Assembly: GCF_021155765.1 (NCBI RefSeq)
Contig: NC_060108.1
Coordinates: 26,809,025-26,873,024 of the forward strand
DNA: 64,000 nt
Reading direction: 5' to 3'
Source of the DNA: Diprion similis
Lineage: Eukaryota > Arthropoda > Insecta > Hymenoptera > Diprionidae
In this document: positions 1 through 11,323 of the stretch, one piece after another
Position numbering within the stretch: the stretch's first letter is position 1
Layout of the letters: each line of letters begins with the position of its first letter
Notes under the pieces: generated by a model
Told to the model about the DNA's origin: nothing
Database searches by the model: none
Seen by the model: only the letters and a program-made list of their open reading frames with translations
Position numbers and translations under genes: made by a program

Positions 1-2349
1 TTCACGTGATGCCTGTGTAATCAAATTTAAAATCTCCCTCCTTCTCCCCCCCCCCCCCCCTCCTTGCCCGTTATCACCTGATTTTCCTCACCAATAACAA
101 TGATGATAAATATATATTCAAAAAATGTAAATCGAATGGTTATTCATATTGCAAATGGTAACGTGATCTGAAAGATAAAAGATTTTGTTTTAAGAACGAA
201 ATAACTTTCCATATAATCTATGGAATATATTCTATTTTGTTATGAACGATAAATAGATTTAACGTTAATTATCGATTACTCGCGCGTCTGGGTTAAAACT
301 CTGTTGAAACGAAAAAGAAATCTCTACGTATACTTGGTGCTTTTAGAAAAAATGTACCAAAAAATACACGTGATATTGCCAGAGACCTTTCCTTTCCCCC
401 ATGTAATCAATTGTGATATTTTCAAGTACCCCTTCCTCACATCTTGAGTCTCACGTGATTAATGGAGGCCCCCTTAAGAATAAGCTGGAACTATTCAAAC
501 GATGTACGTAATACACCCGAAGCCTACGGATATGCAACAAGTTATGAAAAGCCAAAAGAAATGTGAAAATACGCATTTTCCTTGACCAAATATTTCTAGA
601 TAGTAGTATTTTTTCTCAGACTCCGTCGCTGTAATGAAACGACTTAAAGATCACCGATCTGATAATTCCAAACTTGTTGAAACAAGTTTTTCCCAACTGA
701 ACTCTGCCCAATCCATTAGGGGGATGATAACATGTGTAAGGCTTTAAAGACCTGGTTATAACATACGCATATCTATCGGCTTATTTGATAACGCCATATC
801 CCTCAGCTACTGCAATATTCTTACATTAAAAATGTTTTTCTGCCTTGCTCGATGGCTTGCGGATGAAGGTGAAATGAAATATTTAAAAAAATTCCATATC
901 GCTCAAGGCGCCGCCTAAATTTGAATCTAACATAGCGAATCTAAAAGGCTGCGGGCTTACAAAATAGGATAGAAAAATACAAGCTGATCAGCGATTCAAA
1001 CTGTCAAACATATATTTTAATTCAGCGACTAAGTGGTCTATATACGCAGCTTTGGTAATTATTAATTATCATGATCGAACCAGTAAAGGGCGGCGCGCAC
1101 GTGACATGAGAATAGGTCGGGCTCTGAGGCAGTCAGAGTAAACTAGATGAGCTGCTAAACATTCTTGCGAGAAGAGCTTAAACTGGTTTACACCAACGCG
1201 TCTGCCCCGCCAGCATATATACCTTACACTCTGCTACGTGATTACCTTGCTCGCTATACCGGAGGATTAAGACTTTTCTTCTTAGCCGGAGGGTTAGCAA
1301 TTTCCACTCCGTATATCCGTAAAGCACCGAGTACGCAGCTTCAACTACCCTCGAATATTCATTCGCATGTAGCAGACACTTGGGCGTCTTTTTTCCTAGG
1401 AGTATAAAGCACGTGGGGATCGGTTAGCAGGGATAACCGTCCAGATTTTGAAACAAATACTATATTTATTTATTACATGCGTATAAGATGTTTACAGTGG
1501 TCGTCGAAAGTCAAGTGCAATGACGATACCTATTTTATGTACTTGCATAAATGAGGATGTTTTTCTTTAGCTTGAAAAAAATATCGTGTCATAGGTGGAG
1601 GTGCGTGTTTGTTTGAATATTAAAAAAAAAAACAAAAAAAAAAAAAAACTGCTTCAATTCTATCGATTTCCGCATAATCATTGCCAATCGCTTATTGTTG
1701 TTTGTCCCCGTCTCGAATCGGTAGTTATGTGAGTAAAATATGCGTTGTTAACAAGTTGCGCACCGTAAGCGATAACGCGTCTGAATATATTGCTGTCTTA
1801 AAAAACATTTTTTTCTCCCTCAAGCGAAACGCAATATTCGCATAAAACGGACAAACAAATAATCTTAAATGAAATTTCACGTGACGTCAACCGTATTTCG
1901 CAGTAATTAAAGTTGCACAGATTTTACTCGAAGTTACATCAACCAGTACGCATGAAATGATAAAAAAATTTCAACTAGATCAAGGGCTGCAGGGTTCCGT
2001 GAAAATGTTTTGACGATTCAACCCAACAATATTTGTCTTCTCATCGTAACACGTCATTTCTCAATACAAACCAATGATGATGAAACTAATACTACTAAAC
2101 TGCTAATTGTAAAATTAATTTTCAACCGTGAAAAAATTACGGGCGTTGTATTGCGTCATCACTCGTCGAGAGAAGTCTTATCAAAAGGTCAGGATTGGGG
2201 AGGGGGGAGGAAGTGCCAGGAATTAGGTGTCAGTTGAACAAAAAATCGGGAATTCTTGAATGCAACAAAGCGGTTGGGGTCTCGGATGCCCCAGCGGGGT
2301 GACCAAATATATGAATAAGAGGACGTGAGCTGCGTACGTGCGGAGTGAA

Positions 2350-2699
2350 TGACGTCACTCTAGGGATACTTCCAGGAAGGATCCCTGGAATGCGAACTGG
2401 CTCCTTGGCTAATCGTCTGGCAAGGCTCACATTGGACCCTCCGGAGATTCGGAGGTGCTTTAGGTACCGCCCCCCCCCCCCCCCCCTCTCCCCCACCCCC
2501 CTCAAGCACCGGACCTTTTTCTCTCTTCGGTCCCTACGGTTCCCCGTATTTAATAATCACTCAATTTTTCCACCTTCCTATCGACGAACGCGTCTCGGCT
2601 TTTATCTTTCTCTTTTCACTCGTTTTCGTTCTCCTTCTCGGAGCCCAGGGTAAGAGGGAACCCATGACGTCAATCGGTTCCCGGAAGGGTCCTCGGGAA
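2350..2699. promoter_or_regulatory. Duplicated CRE plus inverted-repeat module
   Basis: TGACGTCA at 2350 is followed by TTCCAGGAAGG...CCTGGAA (2370-2390). TGACGTCA at 2665 is followed by TTCCCGGAAGGG...CGGGAA (2678-2699). Both copies share order, orientation and the TTCCnGGAAGGnTCC core, which includes a TTCnnnGAA STAT-type site. Confidence 0.4.
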
Positions 2700-4021
2700 T
2701 GTTGCACTGCTCCCTCTTGTTGGGCCCTCGGCGGATGCTGGGCACGCCCTCCGGGTCCCACGATGCGGTCTACTTATGATTACCGAGATTTAGTGCTCAG
2801 TGCACAGATCTATACGGGGAAAGAACGACTCATTATATATTTACCTGTGAAATGGAACTTCATTATCATTCCACTGATTCCTCGGTGACGCTGTATTTCG
2901 ATGACTGTTATTGAAATTGAAAAATTCCTAATTCTGTAAAATAAATATCCCATGCGTGGTGTTCTCTGATTTTGTCTTCACGTTTTTTCCGCGATCCTCT
3001 TTACGTCCCGCCTCGCATCACACGATATCTAACCGAGTCATTTGCTTCAGTCGCGTGGGGCTGCTAATCTCTTCACGAACTATTCCGATGACCAAATTTT
3101 CCACGAATATAAGAAGTTATAGGAAAATGTGGTACGCTATATGTATACTGAGAAAACGTAATCAGAAAGGAACCAGATATTCAGTTGCATCGACTCGATC
3201 ATCGTCGATTTCTTTTTCTCAGTTCAGATGTCGTTCAGAACTTTGAAGAAAAGTTTTATCAGCTGCGGTGTAACGATTCCGTAAAGAGCCAGAGGGTGTA
3301 ACGAAGGCCGAATTAAAGCTTAGTTTACACATCGAATAACAAGCACGCACGGATCTGAAATTGACGAATGATCCTCCAGTACAGAACGTAGTGAAGATGA
3401 AAAAAGTCCCCGCATGATCATTGACGCATTATAGGTCTCTATCTTCGATGACGTCAATACAACGTTCCGTAGTTAATCGAGCGTTAATTCATACACACAA
3501 TTACACAAGGTCCGACTGGCACTCATGATATTCTTGAATGAGGCGATAAATCAAAAGTGGATTACTTATTACGGCGTTGTAGCGCACGTGATGTGTGCGG
3601 AATTTTCTCAACAACATCTGCCGGCACCCTAGATATGATCGTTGTTTAAACGCCGATTGGACGAGACCGGCTTATATCAGCTGCTGCACAAAGGCATGGT
3701 GGTCTCGTATCTAGAGAAGTGTCATGTCCATGTAGAAAACCAAGGGGACCGCATTTAGTTACCTTCAACAAGTGGGAAAAACCGATTTCAACGAATCGAC
3801 TTCTTTTCTGAAAGGAATCGGAGAACCTGGCTATAAATTGAAATCGGTCCTAAAAACTTGCGGCAGCCTGATTGCATTTCTTAAACGTCACAGGTCCTCC
3901 CGGACCTTTGCGAGGTCTATAAGGGGCAGTCGAAGGACAAGATTAATGAGCTAGCCGAGGCTGCGTGAACGAAAAGGTAACGGAAAGTATGAATAGCTTG
4001 TCGGGTTGCCTGCGTGGAGCA

Positions 4022-4091
4022 AGTCAGTCAGTCACTTATTGTTAGTCAGTGAGTCAATCAGTCAGTCAGTCGGTTGGTTGGTCGGTCTGTC
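4022..4091. repeat. (GTCA)n microsatellite
   Basis: Imperfect tandem GTCA units grading into GGTT/GGTC units over about 70 bases. Confidence 0.85.
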
Positions 4092-4275
4092 CAAGTACCT
4101 ATACGTTTCGGCGAGGCTGACGGTCGCAGACCATTTTCCGAGAAGAGAGGAAGCAATTTGCCTCAGTCAGAATTTTCTTGGCAGTCTGTCCGGCCGGGTT
4201 GATTACGTAAGTCGATTCTTAAAACTTGACGACAACGACGACGAAGATCAGAGAACCTAAATCATTGACACGGAT

Positions 4276-4300
4276 TTATCACGTGCAGAGCACGTGATAA
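4276..4300. promoter_or_regulatory. Perfect 25-base palindrome carrying tandem E-boxes
   Basis: TTATCACGTGC and its exact complement GCACGTGATAA are separated by AGA. The two CACGTG cores start 11 bases apart, about one helical turn. Tandem E-boxes with close spacing are typical of bHLH-PAS (clock) targets, where the usual gap is 6-7 bases; here it is 5. Confidence 0.45.
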
Positions 4301-6334
4301 CCCAGCCTGATCGTTGTCAGTACTTTTGTCAAAAGTCCAGCCGACGCTTGAGATTTACACTCGATTTACCGAAAAAAAGAGAAACGGTCCAGCTGCGATC
4401 TCCATATTCTGCAAGCGCTGTAAGTTCAGAGGATTCAACGAGCCCGATATCGAATCGTGAATGAAAATACGCCAAGTGACAATGAGTCGCAAAAATACGA
4501 TATCACCTATTAATAAACAACAACGACGATCCTGATGCAATTATCGTGCAGCTTCCTTAAACACATAAAGCCGTATCATTGTGGTACGTGCATATTATCT
4601 CGGAAGCTTTTGAGCGGTAAACACCAGATTGTACAAGACCCTCCCCTACTTGGGGCAAAATGATAATTGCCGATGAAAAACAGAGACGCAATTCATAGTG
4701 AATGAGGATTGAAGACCATAGCAAGGTCATCATCGATCCAGAAATGCAATATTTCTCCGCGGCGTAACGCGTTTATAAGTGAATGTGTTCACGTTGACAC
4801 ACTTCAGCAATCTGCAGCGTCTCGAGGCTTGAATCAACGAACGAGACGAAATTATTCGTTCAATTTCCGAACCCGATAGCAGAGAGGGATGTTTTTCTCA
4901 AGCCCCCAAGGAACGGAGAATGGGGGTTAAGTCATGAGATTGCAAAACGTTCCACTCCCTCTCTGTCCGTCTGGCTTCTGGTGAGCACTCGAAACTAGTC
5001 GGTTTATGGCGTTGTCGGTTGATCATCTCCACGTTTAAAGGGGTATAAAAACAGAGAAAAGCAAAAAGCCGCAAAGCGCCGCCACGGTGTCTTCTGTCTG
5101 GCATTCTTTGCACGCAACCCCCGGGATTGTTTGAGAAGTTGATTAATCGCTCGTGCATTCGAGACGCTGCTGCACCAGCCCCTGGCTTTTTGCCACCTAA
5201 AGACGCCGCGTAATCACCTGCGGCAGCACAGCCACTCCGTGATATTTTATCCTTCCATCGTAATCAACGCCCGCGATGATTATCCCCTGCAACACACTTA
5301 CTCTTATGGATACATATATCCTCGTCAGTGGACCTGCAGGGGACGCCCGAGGCTCTCTACCGAAGCTGATGCAATTTCTTCCTCGGATGACGGATGCCTC
5401 GATCTTCGAGTTCCTGGCATCGGGCTGCGGCTGCTCGTTGGAAACCGACCCACTGAACGACAGGTTCGTACTTAAGGAACGCCTCTTCTTAAACACGGTG
5501 GAAAATATCCATATTATAATATGGAACGGTCGGAAGTCCTGAAAAATTCCACGATCCATGGTTATTCCTCGTTTGATTTCGCATTCTAATTTCCTCCCGA
5601 TCCAGGGTGCGAAGTCTTATAACTCACAGGTCCAGGAAGTCGTCATGAAACTTGTCCGAAAATTGAATAGAATACGTCACAATGGACCTTGCAATCATCC
5701 TCGGACGATCTTGGAATGGAAAGGAGAGCTTTCGGCACGTAGGACATTGGCAAGAGACTTGGAGAGGTTTTCAGGATTCTTGGAAGCCCTTTTGCCGCGG
5801 TCGCAGGGCTGGGGGTGAGGTAAATAAGCGTTAACTCGGTGGGCACGTATATACAATCCTAGTAATAACACCTACGTGCCAAACGGCGCGGAAAACGAAC
5901 GATCAGCTGATCCGGTCTGGCTTTTGGCTCCGTGTGAATCAGGCTTGAAAAATAGTGTTAGCATCGTCGCGGGGGTTGTTGGCAGTAGAGTTGATTGGCA
6001 GTCGGTCGTCTGAAACGCCCTCGTTTGACGATATGACCGGACTTTGTGGTTCCCGAAGCGAAGCGATCAGGTCGATTCCAGTATCGATGACTCCCCGAGT
6101 AAACGGCGAACGATCGACTTTCGTGCCAGGTGAGATTTGAATTTCGCTTATATTTTTCATCTCACGCTTACTTCCCCAATTGAGACACACTTGCGTGAGA
6201 CGATTTGCAACAACGGCGCGTCTCGAAATTAACTCACGCCTGCACGTGATCTTCCGCAGTGAAATGAGGCGAAACAAAGATCGTTCAAATTGCATCACGT
6301 CTCGCTATTTCAGTCCCGGACCATCCGACTAACT

Positions 6335-6359
6335 GCGACGACGACGACGACGACGACGA
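6335..6359. repeat. (GAC)n microsatellite
   Basis: Eight GAC triplets just before the candidate TATA box at 6401. Confidence 0.9.
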
Positions 6360-6400
6360 TCTCGAGATCTTGGCCTCGTCGCACTGCGTCCCCCTACAGG

Positions 6401-6408
6401 TATATAAA
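6401..6408 (+). promoter_or_regulatory. Candidate TATA box
   Basis: TATATAAA in a GC-richer context (after cccctacagg), with a plausible start about 30 bases downstream. A strong donor (GGAG/gtaagg, 6904/6905) and a strong acceptor (ttttttttgcag, ending 7237) follow in order. Single-element evidence, so weak. Confidence 0.25.
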
Positions 6409-7247
6409 TCTCTGATAATTTCTCATCTCTCCGCGCTAACGGTCTCGTTCACGCTTATTTTCAATTTACCAAATATACATACGGTCGAATCTTTGCGCGC
6501 AAATTTACCTCTGCAAGTCAAGATCCTCATCCATCGTCGCAAATTATGAATTATCGTATGAAATCAAGAAATTAACATTGCAGCCAATGTGAATGTAGCT
6601 AAGAAATAGACCACGAAATCCATTTACACAATTTTCAAATCTCAATTCCGGCATGTCGGTGAGTGTGGAAAACATCAGACATTCAAATGTCAAATTGGCG
6701 TTAAAAAGTTCCCTCCAAACACTGAGATCGGGGTGGAACGTATACACCGTGGATCTCTTTACGCGGTAATGTTGAAATGGGAAACCGTTGGGTTCGGACC
6801 TGCAAGACATCGCCACCCTCACATGATTAATGCAAGGAATGACGATAGAGCGAAAGACTATCGTCGGGCACTGATCACTCGTCAACGGCGAGGGAATAAC
6901 GGAGGTAAGGGGCGTTAGCCGTCGGATCGTTGATTCCCAGACAGCCCGACGCCGATTATTTCCGTCGCGACGGAACGGTGCACGCAGGTGCTAGACGACG
7001 TCCGACGGGGCCGTTCGGTTCCCCGGGTTCCGAGAGTGGATTTTCTCGTCACCGATCAGACTGCGGAGTCTGGCTATCCGTCAGAGGCCCGGTCAGCTTG
7101 CCAGGTTGTGCAACGCTCGTTGGAACCTCCGTGCACCAGGTGGCTCGGCTTGCAGAGCCGCCTTGGCTGGAAACCAACGCGACCGAGACGCCGGATCAGC
7201 AATTCTTTTATCTGAATTTTCATTATTTTTTTTGCAGAATCAGCACG

Positions 7248-7598
7248 ATGACGTCAAGTTTGTGGACGGCTGTTGTAACGGCAAGTCCTGCTTACGAAGG
7301 AAGTGCACGTTTAGTGCGCGGATTCCCTGCTTTTCGACCCGCAGTGCAGGAAAGAGTATATAGAAAAGAAACTACGGACCAAGCTGCAAATTATCATTTT
7401 CCGCACGTTCACTCCGACGTCTTGAAAAGTAACAAATTGAGAGCTCGAACTGATTCGAATCGTTTGCCAGTTGTATATTCTTCAAAGAAAAGATCGACCT
7501 GTAAAGAAATAAAATTTACGACACGAGTATCTTCGCAAAGATATTTCGATCTCGAATCTCGACATTTGGACAAAAAAAAAATTATCCTCCCCTTGTGA
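7248..7598 (+). CDS. Hypothetical 116-residue frame after a splice acceptor
   Basis: I do not recognise this product. The ATG at 7248 lies 10 bases after a strong acceptor and overlaps a TGACGTCA site. The frame begins MTSSLWTAVVTASPAYEGSA and becomes rich in Arg, Lys, Ser and Thr, ending KKKIILPL. The open frame actually extends upstream of the acceptor without an ATG. An alternative frame from the same acceptor gives a Cys-rich peptide (QHDDVKFVDGCCNGKSCLRR). The unit may be a non-coding RNA or chance. Confidence 0.15.
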   Translation: MTSSLWTAVVTASPAYEGSARLVRGFPAFRPAVQERVYRKETTDQAANYHFPHVHSDVLKSNKLRARTDSNRLPVVYSSKKRSTCKEIKFTTRVSSQRYFDLESRHLDKKKIILPL

Positions 7599-10500
7599 GC
7601 TTTGATATTAAAGTTAGAAAAAATTATTCTCCTTCAAGTTTCCCGAAAGTGTTGCAAGGCCGAACAATAGAAAATCTTTATTATTCATGTAAGTATTTGA
7701 TTTTTATTATTTCATTAAAAAAGAATCCAATAAATCTACCACTTAAGATTTATGAAGCGAAAAAGTGGAAGTGGTGAATTTCGATATTCAAATCGGCGCG
7801 ACATTAAATATTGCAAATTCGGGGTCTGGAGCGAGACGGCGCCGTGATTATTGAAATAAAAACGTGAGGGGAAAAGCGAAAGAAGATCAAATGTCGGGGT
7901 GTTAGGTACTTGTGACTCGAATAAAATACAACGGCGGATCGTTTGATGCGGCCGGATCCACTAAGTATCGCGAGGCGAATTTACGCGTATTTACACAGAC
8001 GGATACCGAGCGCCGGCGCCTCAACGGCGTTATACCTTTCACCCGCGTCTCTCGTCTCGACTAAAACTGTCCTCAAGTTATGGGTACCGACGTTGGACGT
8101 CGGCCTCTGCGAAATGAGCCGCGTAACGAGGGAGATGCGAAATAGACACACCTTTTCAGCCAATCTACCGATTGCGATCAGCCCCACGTTTCGTCTGCGA
8201 GACGAAGAGAAAAAAAAAGAAGGTAGAACTCACGAGACGATTTTGCAAACTTTTTCTAAACTCATTATACGTACGAGATAGTTACATGCGCAACGATTTT
8301 TATCGTTCGTTAAAAAATAAAGAAGAAAAAAAAAAACAAGGAAAGGAACGACAAGATGACGAAGTTTTTGATTGGCGGAAGAGAATTTTGACATACTTTG
8401 CGTCGGAAAACGGATTTCCGACGCAACTAATTATCGTTAAGATAAGAGAGTGGCAATAAATCGGGGGTTTCATTCGTTCGCGATAAATGGTCGTTCACAG
8501 CTTATATGCACATGCACGTCGCTCATGCGTGCCGTATAGGTACGGATCTTATTGTCAGATTAATCAAGTTGAAAGGTAATCTAAACGTGTAATTGGTGCC
8601 GATTTGTAACTCCATCTCGTATCGTGCTATTAACGCGGGTTAAGGACGGGGACGGAGTGACGCGACGGAACGGCGGCATTTCGCGTGCGATAATCGACTG
8701 GATTGAAAATGATAAATGAAGTAGAAAAAAGGAACATATCGCTTCTCCCTTTTACTTTGCCTTTAAGCTAGGTATATATGTATTATAGTATATATAAGGC
8801 AGAGAATGAGTCTCCAGATTCATCGATTACCCCCCGACAATAATTGCAGACATCGAGGAGGAACTGAAGAAGACTCAATTGGCATATTATATTACAGCTC
8901 GTCCATCACATTCGTTTCCGAAGGATAATAGAGCGGTGGAGCTATCTCCGTTATTATAATTAGCTTGTTTTTTTATAATTTTCTTGCCGGAGGTTTCGCG
9001 ATAATATCAGCGTCGATAGATTAGTATAAATAATTCGTTATTTATTTGTGATACGCGCGTGACTCCGGCGATTCGAACGGCTCTTTGGTATTTTCAAATA
9101 ATCATCGAACGTACAAGTTTCTAGTTCTTCGTTTCTCTTCCTCGATATAGATATCGCCGAGGGTTAGTTTAATTTAATTTCAGTCCAATTATTACTGATT
9201 AACACTTATCGAATTAGGAGAAAACCAGACATTGACACAAATAATTGTCACGATTATCGCCCGAGACACGAGACGCCGTTTCTTGTTTGACTTCTGTTCT
9301 CTGGGGCGGCAAAAAAGGGGGCGAACAGATTTGACCGTAGGATCGAACTGTGAAGTCGGAAGGATGGCTTGTTCGCAGGCCGCGGTGAATTAGTTTAAAT
9401 AAATGTTCGTGTTTTCCGGAGTAAGGTACGTGCGTCAGAGTTTTCCTATCGCCTTGGGCGTGTCGAGGAGTATTTTTTAAGTACGTACCCGAAGCGTAGG
9501 CTAAATCGGTTCCCGGTGAATCAACATTTCGGAAAGCGCCGAGGAGAGAGAGAGAGACGCGTCTAGACGCACAAATCGTTCGAAATTCAAAGCTTGCTTT
9601 CTCTCCGCCCGTCCTCGTCTTGATCCCTTATAGCTTCGCCGGCACATGTCGTCGTATCGTTACTTTATATCACGCTCCCTCGTTTTGCGGGCTTAAACCT
9701 CCCGCTCTAGTAAACCGCGATGCATCGAGTCTATAGATAGGAACCGCTTCGCGCTAATCCGCGGCCCAAGGTACGTTATACGTTATACGTTGTACTTTAT
9801 ACGTACAATCTACGCTCTTCATTCTCACACCCCGCGATTATAATTGCAGACAGGTTAATTAATTATCAAGATTATTTCGAACCGGGAAAAACCACGGTTA
9901 AGTATCTTTGTTCATTTTTTCTTATTTCACCAATTTATCCTCTTGCCCCTCACGTTACGTCATTTACGTTACGGTATATATACATACGTATTGTAAATAC
10001 GTACTTTAAAGTATATACCAAGACTAAGTGTGTAGAGTATATATCTATGTATATATTATATATACATATGGAGCGTCTGCAGCTGTTGGAAACTTCTCAA
10101 TTCTTCATAGATAAAGCTAACTTCGGTAGACATACACGTGTAGGTATATAATATGTATATCATATTCCACGAAACTATATACATATATGATAACTTACCA
10201 ACGTAAGTTATATGTATATGTATTGCGAAGTGCGTGGTAATATCGTCAGAATTATGCGTGTTGGCCTCAATTTTCAATGACTCCATCGCGCCATTACTTA
10301 TATATTCTTATATCGATAAACAAACGCACTGTGACCATAGACTTTTCTTAAAGTCGGTAACACGGATGATAACGATTTGTTTTAGTCACTGTTTAAAACA
10401 GTATTTAATACAGTTTGAATTATTCAAGGTAAGAATATATCAGATAAGATCCCGGAATCAATGATACGTACATTTTAAGTTTGTCGAACATGGCGGAAAA

Positions 10501-11301
10501 AATGTTTCTTGTTAGTTGGAATAAATCGGGCTGTTTTCGATAATCTGATAAGTCTTATAACAGCGTACTTGCTGATCACATTGGTTGCTGACTTAAGTCG
10601 ATGGTTCATTAATTGAACAGCAAGAAAGGAAAGATGCGTTGCACCAACGACCACGTAAGTGCAAGTATCCTTTCTCTATGCAGTGGTTGTAGATCCCACT
10701 GCGCACAAGGAGTGCCATTGAACCGATTTGGATGAATGATTGTTCATTCAAGACGTCACTCATTGTCAGCATGTCAGAGTAGTAAACAAGCCATCGTAAT
10801 ATATAGTATATACCAATGGTTATCTATGAACCAAACAGCCTCACGAACCGTGCACGCCCTCGAATCACGTGAACTACGATTTCGTGAAAAGTATCGAATT
10901 TTCAAGATTCAACGTCGAGAGAACGATTTCGCTCCAAAAAATCCCTAGTTTTCATTTTCTTGGTCGCTTCAAGATCTCAGCAAAAATTCTCAGTTTTGGG
11001 GATCGTCTGCATTGTCAGTATGGAAACAGTGAAATTGACGTACTTTTCAAAACAGTTTGTAAATTTTAAAAAGAAAAAAAGGAAGAAGAAACCGAAAAAC
11101 AGACAAATACCAGAGAGAAAAACAACGCGAAGGAAAGATCTGCTCCCGAACGTTTATAACCGATATACCAAACTTGACAACTGAAATTGTCTCGAAATGA
11201 TTCTTTTACAACCGTAGACCAAATAATATTCTATAAATCTTCAGCTTAGAGGACATGACGAAGCTGCAGCTGCTCGAAAATCTCATTTCTCGCTTCACGA
11301 T

Positions 11302-11323
11302 GTTCGTTCGTTCGTTCGTTCGT
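11302..11323. repeat. (TTCG)n microsatellite
   Basis: About five perfect TTCG units. Confidence 0.9.

Larger units (their letters stand above)
1..6300. promoter_or_regulatory. Gene-less block rich in E-box and CRE palindromes
   Basis: No recognisable exon in 6.3 kb. It holds ten CACGTG hexamers, at 3, 367, 452, 1098, 1410, 1878, 3585, 4280, 4291 and 6243; about 1.5 are expected by chance. Eight are followed by A on at least one strand, giving CACGTGA. Four perfect TGACGTCA palindromes lie at 1882, 2350, 2665 and 3449. CACGTGA sites are bound by bHLH factors (CLK/CYC, Mitf/TFEB, USF, Max types), TGACGTCA by CREB/ATF. The block looks like a cis-regulatory region, but its target gene is unknown. 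Confidence 0.4.

Noticed and set aside
1165..1407. 80-codon frame with hydrophobic segment LFFLAGGLAIS
   Set aside because: Starts from TTG, not ATG; no similarity recognised; single short frame in non-coding DNA.
5197..5559. Overlapping 120-codon minus frame and 78- and 88-codon plus frames
   Set aside because: Three frames open over the same stretch and none looks like a known protein; most likely a stop-poor region.
7943..8459. Two overlapping plus-strand frames of 112 and 95 codons
   Set aside because: Different frames over the same DNA, Lys/Arg-rich from purine runs, no recognisable domain.
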